From the NCBI RefSeq assembly GCF_001430825.1, contig NZ_CP010535.1:2336501-2400500 (forward strand): DNA of 64,000 nt, given 5' to 3'. Source of the DNA: Sediminicola sp. YIK13 (lineage in GTDB: Bacteria > Bacteroidota > Bacteroidia > Flavobacteriales > Flavobacteriaceae). This document shows positions 61,881 through 64,000 of this stretch, piece after piece (position 1 is the stretch's first letter; every line of letters starts with the position of its first letter). The position numbers and the translations under genes are program-made. The notes under the pieces are model-generated. The model did not search any database. It was given only the letters and a program-made list of their open reading frames with translations, and was not told where the DNA came from.

Positions 61881-62558
61881 CTAAAATACCGTATAAAGTG
61901 TTGTTGCGATAACCCCTTCACCATCACTTAAATTCACAGCTACTAATTGTTTTTCCTCTTTTACCTTAAAGTTAAATGGCGGGGCCAATACGTTTAACCC
62001 ACTTTGTTTCTTTAGTCTAATCCCTTGGCCTGAAATAATCTCTTTATTGGGTATAAAATCTCCTGCAGGTACATGTTCAGTTAATACAACATATTTAAAT
62101 TTAGTCAACTTACCCACTATACGTTGTACTTCTGCATTAGATAAATGTTGTAGTACCTGTCGTACTAAGGCACAATCTCCGGTTGGCAAATCATCCACCG
62201 CAATATCCAAACAATGGAATTCCAGATTTTTTTCTTGATATTTCTCTTTATTATGCGCTATTAGGCCTGGTACTATATCTACCGCAACATACTTCTTAGT
62301 ATGCCTTACCAATTCTTTTCCTACATTAAAATCTCCGCAGCCTAAGTCGCATACCACGAGTGGATTTTTAAAAGACGTCAAGAATGATGTTAGCACCTCT
62401 ATATATGGGTTTACTATCTCGGGATGATGCGACCCTGCCCCCGAATAAAAGTTAGACTTGCCACCTCCCCAAAGATTCAACTCATAAACCTGTGCCATAG
62501 CTTTTTTGGTGGGCCATGGTTTCTTTATTCCTTTGATCCCATGTTCTTTCTTGTCCAT
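61881..62558 (-). CDS. Class I SAM-dependent methyltransferase
   Basis: A 225-residue enzyme from ATG 62558 (MDKKEHGIKGIKKPW); a GTG two codons earlier is possible. SAM motif I is VVCDLGCGDFNVGKEL near residue 80 and the loop after strand 2 is YVAVDIVPGLIAHNKEK. CALVRQVLQHLSNAEVQRIV follows as motif post-II. The acceptor is unknown; sugar or lipid methylation is possible. It is flanked by the porin terminator on one side and the AraC gene end on the other. Confidence 0.82.
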   Translation of the reverse strand: MDKKEHGIKGIKKPWPTKKAMAQVYELNLWGGGKSNFYSGAGSHHPEIVNPYIEVLTSFLTSFKNPLVVCDLGCGDFNVGKELVRHTKKYVAVDIVPGLIAHNKEKYQEKNLEFHCLDIAVDDLPTGDCALVRQVLQHLSNAEVQRIVGKLTKFKYVVLTEHVPAGDFIPNKEIISGQGIRLKKQSGLNVLAPPFNFKVKEEKQLVAVNLSDGEGVIATTLYTVF

Positions 62559-62771
62559 GTACACTCTTTTAGTCTATGCTACCCATAAAATCATAGGTAC
62601 GCCATAGAAACTGTAAAACAAACGTACAGATTATATCTTAAAATAAACGATTTGAATAACAAGCAGCCTATTGAAAAATGCCAAAGTGCCAAAGCCTAGG
62701 GGTGCTATATCGTCGGACACCTGACCTCTATAGGACAGTTCTCGTAGAATTAAATTCGATATTGAATCTAA

Positions 62772-63692
62772 TTAGGTAGACGATATAGATTGCATAAATT
62801 TTGTGGGGGTGATCAATTCATGCTTTTTAAATTGTCTATTGAAATAACTGGTATTGTTAAATCCAGATTTAAATGCTATTTCAGACAATCTGAAATCTCT
62901 TCCTTCTTTGATCAATTTTTTGGAAAACTTAATTTTTTCAGAATTGATATAATCAATGGGCGATATCCCCAAGGTATTTTTAAACTTTTTATGAAAGTGG
63001 GAGGCACTCATGTGTGCTTTTTTAGCCAGAAGGTCTACCGTAATATCCTTATTGGTCAGATTTTCTTTTATAAATTTTATGACCATACCCATCCGAGTGT
63101 CATTAAATAATTGATTCGTATTGCTCAAAATAAGCGACTTTGCCTTGGTTTGTAATAATCTCACGATGAGTTCCTGAATCATTAGGTCCAATAATACATC
63201 CTTAGACTTATTATTATTTGTAAAGGTATAAGTCAAACGCTCTATTAATAAATTGACATCGGTGTTATTGATCAAATGGGAAGCCGAATTGTCTAATTCC
63301 CAGTGGTTATTTTCATTTTCAATGGCCACCTGGTGGTTGAATTTTTCTGCCACTTCCTCAATTTTAGAAGCGTCTATTCCCAATGCCAAGCATTGTGTTG
63401 GCGACGTTTCGGAAGCAATGGGAAAATCGATCACCATCTTTTGATTCGCGGGCATAACTACCGATTCCCCAGGGAAAAAACCAAAAGGATCCAAACCATT
63501 TAAATGCATCACTTTTTTTCCGGTGAGCATGCTGGCTATAATAGGAAAATCGAATTCTAGGGAAACTTGCTCTGCAAAGGCATGGGTTTCATAGACATTA
63601 AGTTCGGCATATGCGGCATTATAGGTCGTTTTATTCTCCACTAATGTGGTGAGCTTTCGGGTACTCTTGTGATGGTTCAATAACTGGCTCAT
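62772..63692 (-). CDS. AraC-family transcriptional regulator
   Basis: A 306-residue regulator from ATG 63692 (MSQLLNHHKSTRKL). The N-terminal half is an AraC_N-type ligand/oligomerisation domain. The C-terminal DNA-binding domain has two helix-turn-helices, DLLAKKAHMSASHFHKKFKN and SEIAFKSGFNNTSYFNRQFK, ending in the TPTKFMQ tail. It is divergent from an aldehyde dehydrogenase gene 170 bp away, a common pairing in this family, so it probably controls that gene in response to an aldehyde or alcohol. Confidence 0.9.
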   Translation of the reverse strand: MSQLLNHHKSTRKLTTLVENKTTYNAAYAELNVYETHAFAEQVSLEFDFPIIASMLTGKKVMHLNGLDPFGFFPGESVVMPANQKMVIDFPIASETSPTQCLALGIDASKIEEVAEKFNHQVAIENENNHWELDNSASHLINNTDVNLLIERLTYTFTNNNKSKDVLLDLMIQELIVRLLQTKAKSLILSNTNQLFNDTRMGMVIKFIKENLTNKDITVDLLAKKAHMSASHFHKKFKNTLGISPIDYINSEKIKFSKKLIKEGRDFRLSEIAFKSGFNNTSYFNRQFKKHELITPTKFMQSISST

Positions 63693-63861
63693 AGTAAATA
63701 GTACGAAATAGTACGTTGAAAACGTCGCTATAATAGTTATGTTCAAAAATATAATAAATACGTTCAATAAAATTAGAATTTGATATTTTAACTTTATAAA
63801 TATTAAGTAATATGTAATTATTTAATGCAAATAATGTGTTGTTCACAATTAATATAAAGAT

Positions 63862-64000
63862 ATGTCTTATTCTAAACCTAAATTTAAAGAAAAATATTCC
63901 AACTTCATCAACGGCAAGTTTCAGCCTCCAGTTGGTGGGGAGTACTTTGAAAACACATCCCCGATAGACAATAGTTTAATTGCAAAATATCCGCGTTCCC
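63862..64000 (+). CDS. Aldehyde dehydrogenase, N-terminal part (truncated by window end)
   Basis: The first 46 codons of a gene running past the window edge. The reading MSYSKPKFKEKYSNFINGKF, then QPPVGGEYFENTSPIDN, matches the start of NAD-dependent aldehyde dehydrogenases, whose N-terminal arm carries an NGKF...SPI pattern. The catalytic Cys and cofactor domain are outside the window. It is divergent from the AraC regulator, which is likely its activator. Confidence 0.8.
   Translation, partial: MSYSKPKFKEKYSNFINGKFQPPVGGEYFENTSPIDNSLIAKYPRS

Overview
The window looks like chromosome of a marine-type member of the Flavobacteriaceae (Bacteroidota), perhaps near Maribacter, Zobellia or Arenibacter; the genus is a guess. 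The evidence is the AT-rich coding style, TAnnTTTG-type -7 boxes in place of sigma70 -10 boxes, scarce Shine-Dalgarno sequences, a type IX (por) sorting tail, and a roster of Bacteroidota families (DUF4286, DUF2911, DUF6090, DUF6428, OlsF, and a Lig/Lhr/Exo/PdeM repair set). No rRNA, tRNA, CRISPR array, prophage or classical insertion sequence was found.

Layout. 1-8.4 kb holds housekeeping genes on the plus strand: the ribF end, an HTTM membrane protein, serS, a TPR protein, DUF4286, a gamma-glutamylcyclotransferase-like protein, rsmA, mgtE and a cupin. 8.4-11.9 kb has a 2-hydroxyacid dehydrogenase, DUF2911, a DUF1801-like protein, a VOC protein and a Lys/Ala-rich TM2 protein. 11.9-13.3 kb is a small metalloid-type operon (ArsR, DUF6428, ArsN-like GNAT) with no pump or reductase. 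13.3-17.0 kb is a minus-strand run of GNAT, aspartate kinase and OlsF. 17.1-18.6 kb has fbp and a TerB-like protein. 18.8-29.3 kb is a DNA repair block: MBL exonuclease, ATP-dependent ligase, Lhr-like helicase, PdeM phosphoesterase, a class V aminotransferase and mfd. 29.4-35.4 kb has a TlpA-like thioredoxin, an ACT-like regulator, YraN and a secreted DUF1800/DUF1501 pair. 35.5-42.7 kb has metG, a GIY-YIG nuclease gene inside a cluster of inverted palindromes, tex, a class IV-like HDAC, PAP2 and a Cys-rich mini-protein. 42.7-45.3 kb has a His-rich secreted protein, an M28 peptidase and a short ssb.

45.5-56.9 kb is more accessory: a PhnB-like protein, three tandem DUF6090 membrane proteins, a PafA-like phosphatase, a CotH-like protein, a bestrophin-like protein, a hybrid histidine kinase, a CPBP protease and a methyltransferase, with two long gaps that look like decayed sequence. 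56.9-62.6 kb is a stress and ion-homeostasis group (CPA2 antiporter, two double-domain universal stress proteins, an OprO/P-type porin, a methyltransferase). The window ends with an AraC regulator divergent from a truncated aldehyde dehydrogenase gene.

The most interesting structure is at 37.6-38.5 kb. Four inverted pairs of one palindromic motif alternate strictly in orientation. One pair encloses a 119-residue GIY-YIG nuclease gene whose stop codon lies in a duplicated 109-bp spacer. This is the geometry of REPIN/RAYT systems in other bacteria, but with a GIY-YIG nuclease in place of a Y1 transposase. The mobility idea is inference; the repeat arrangement is read directly.
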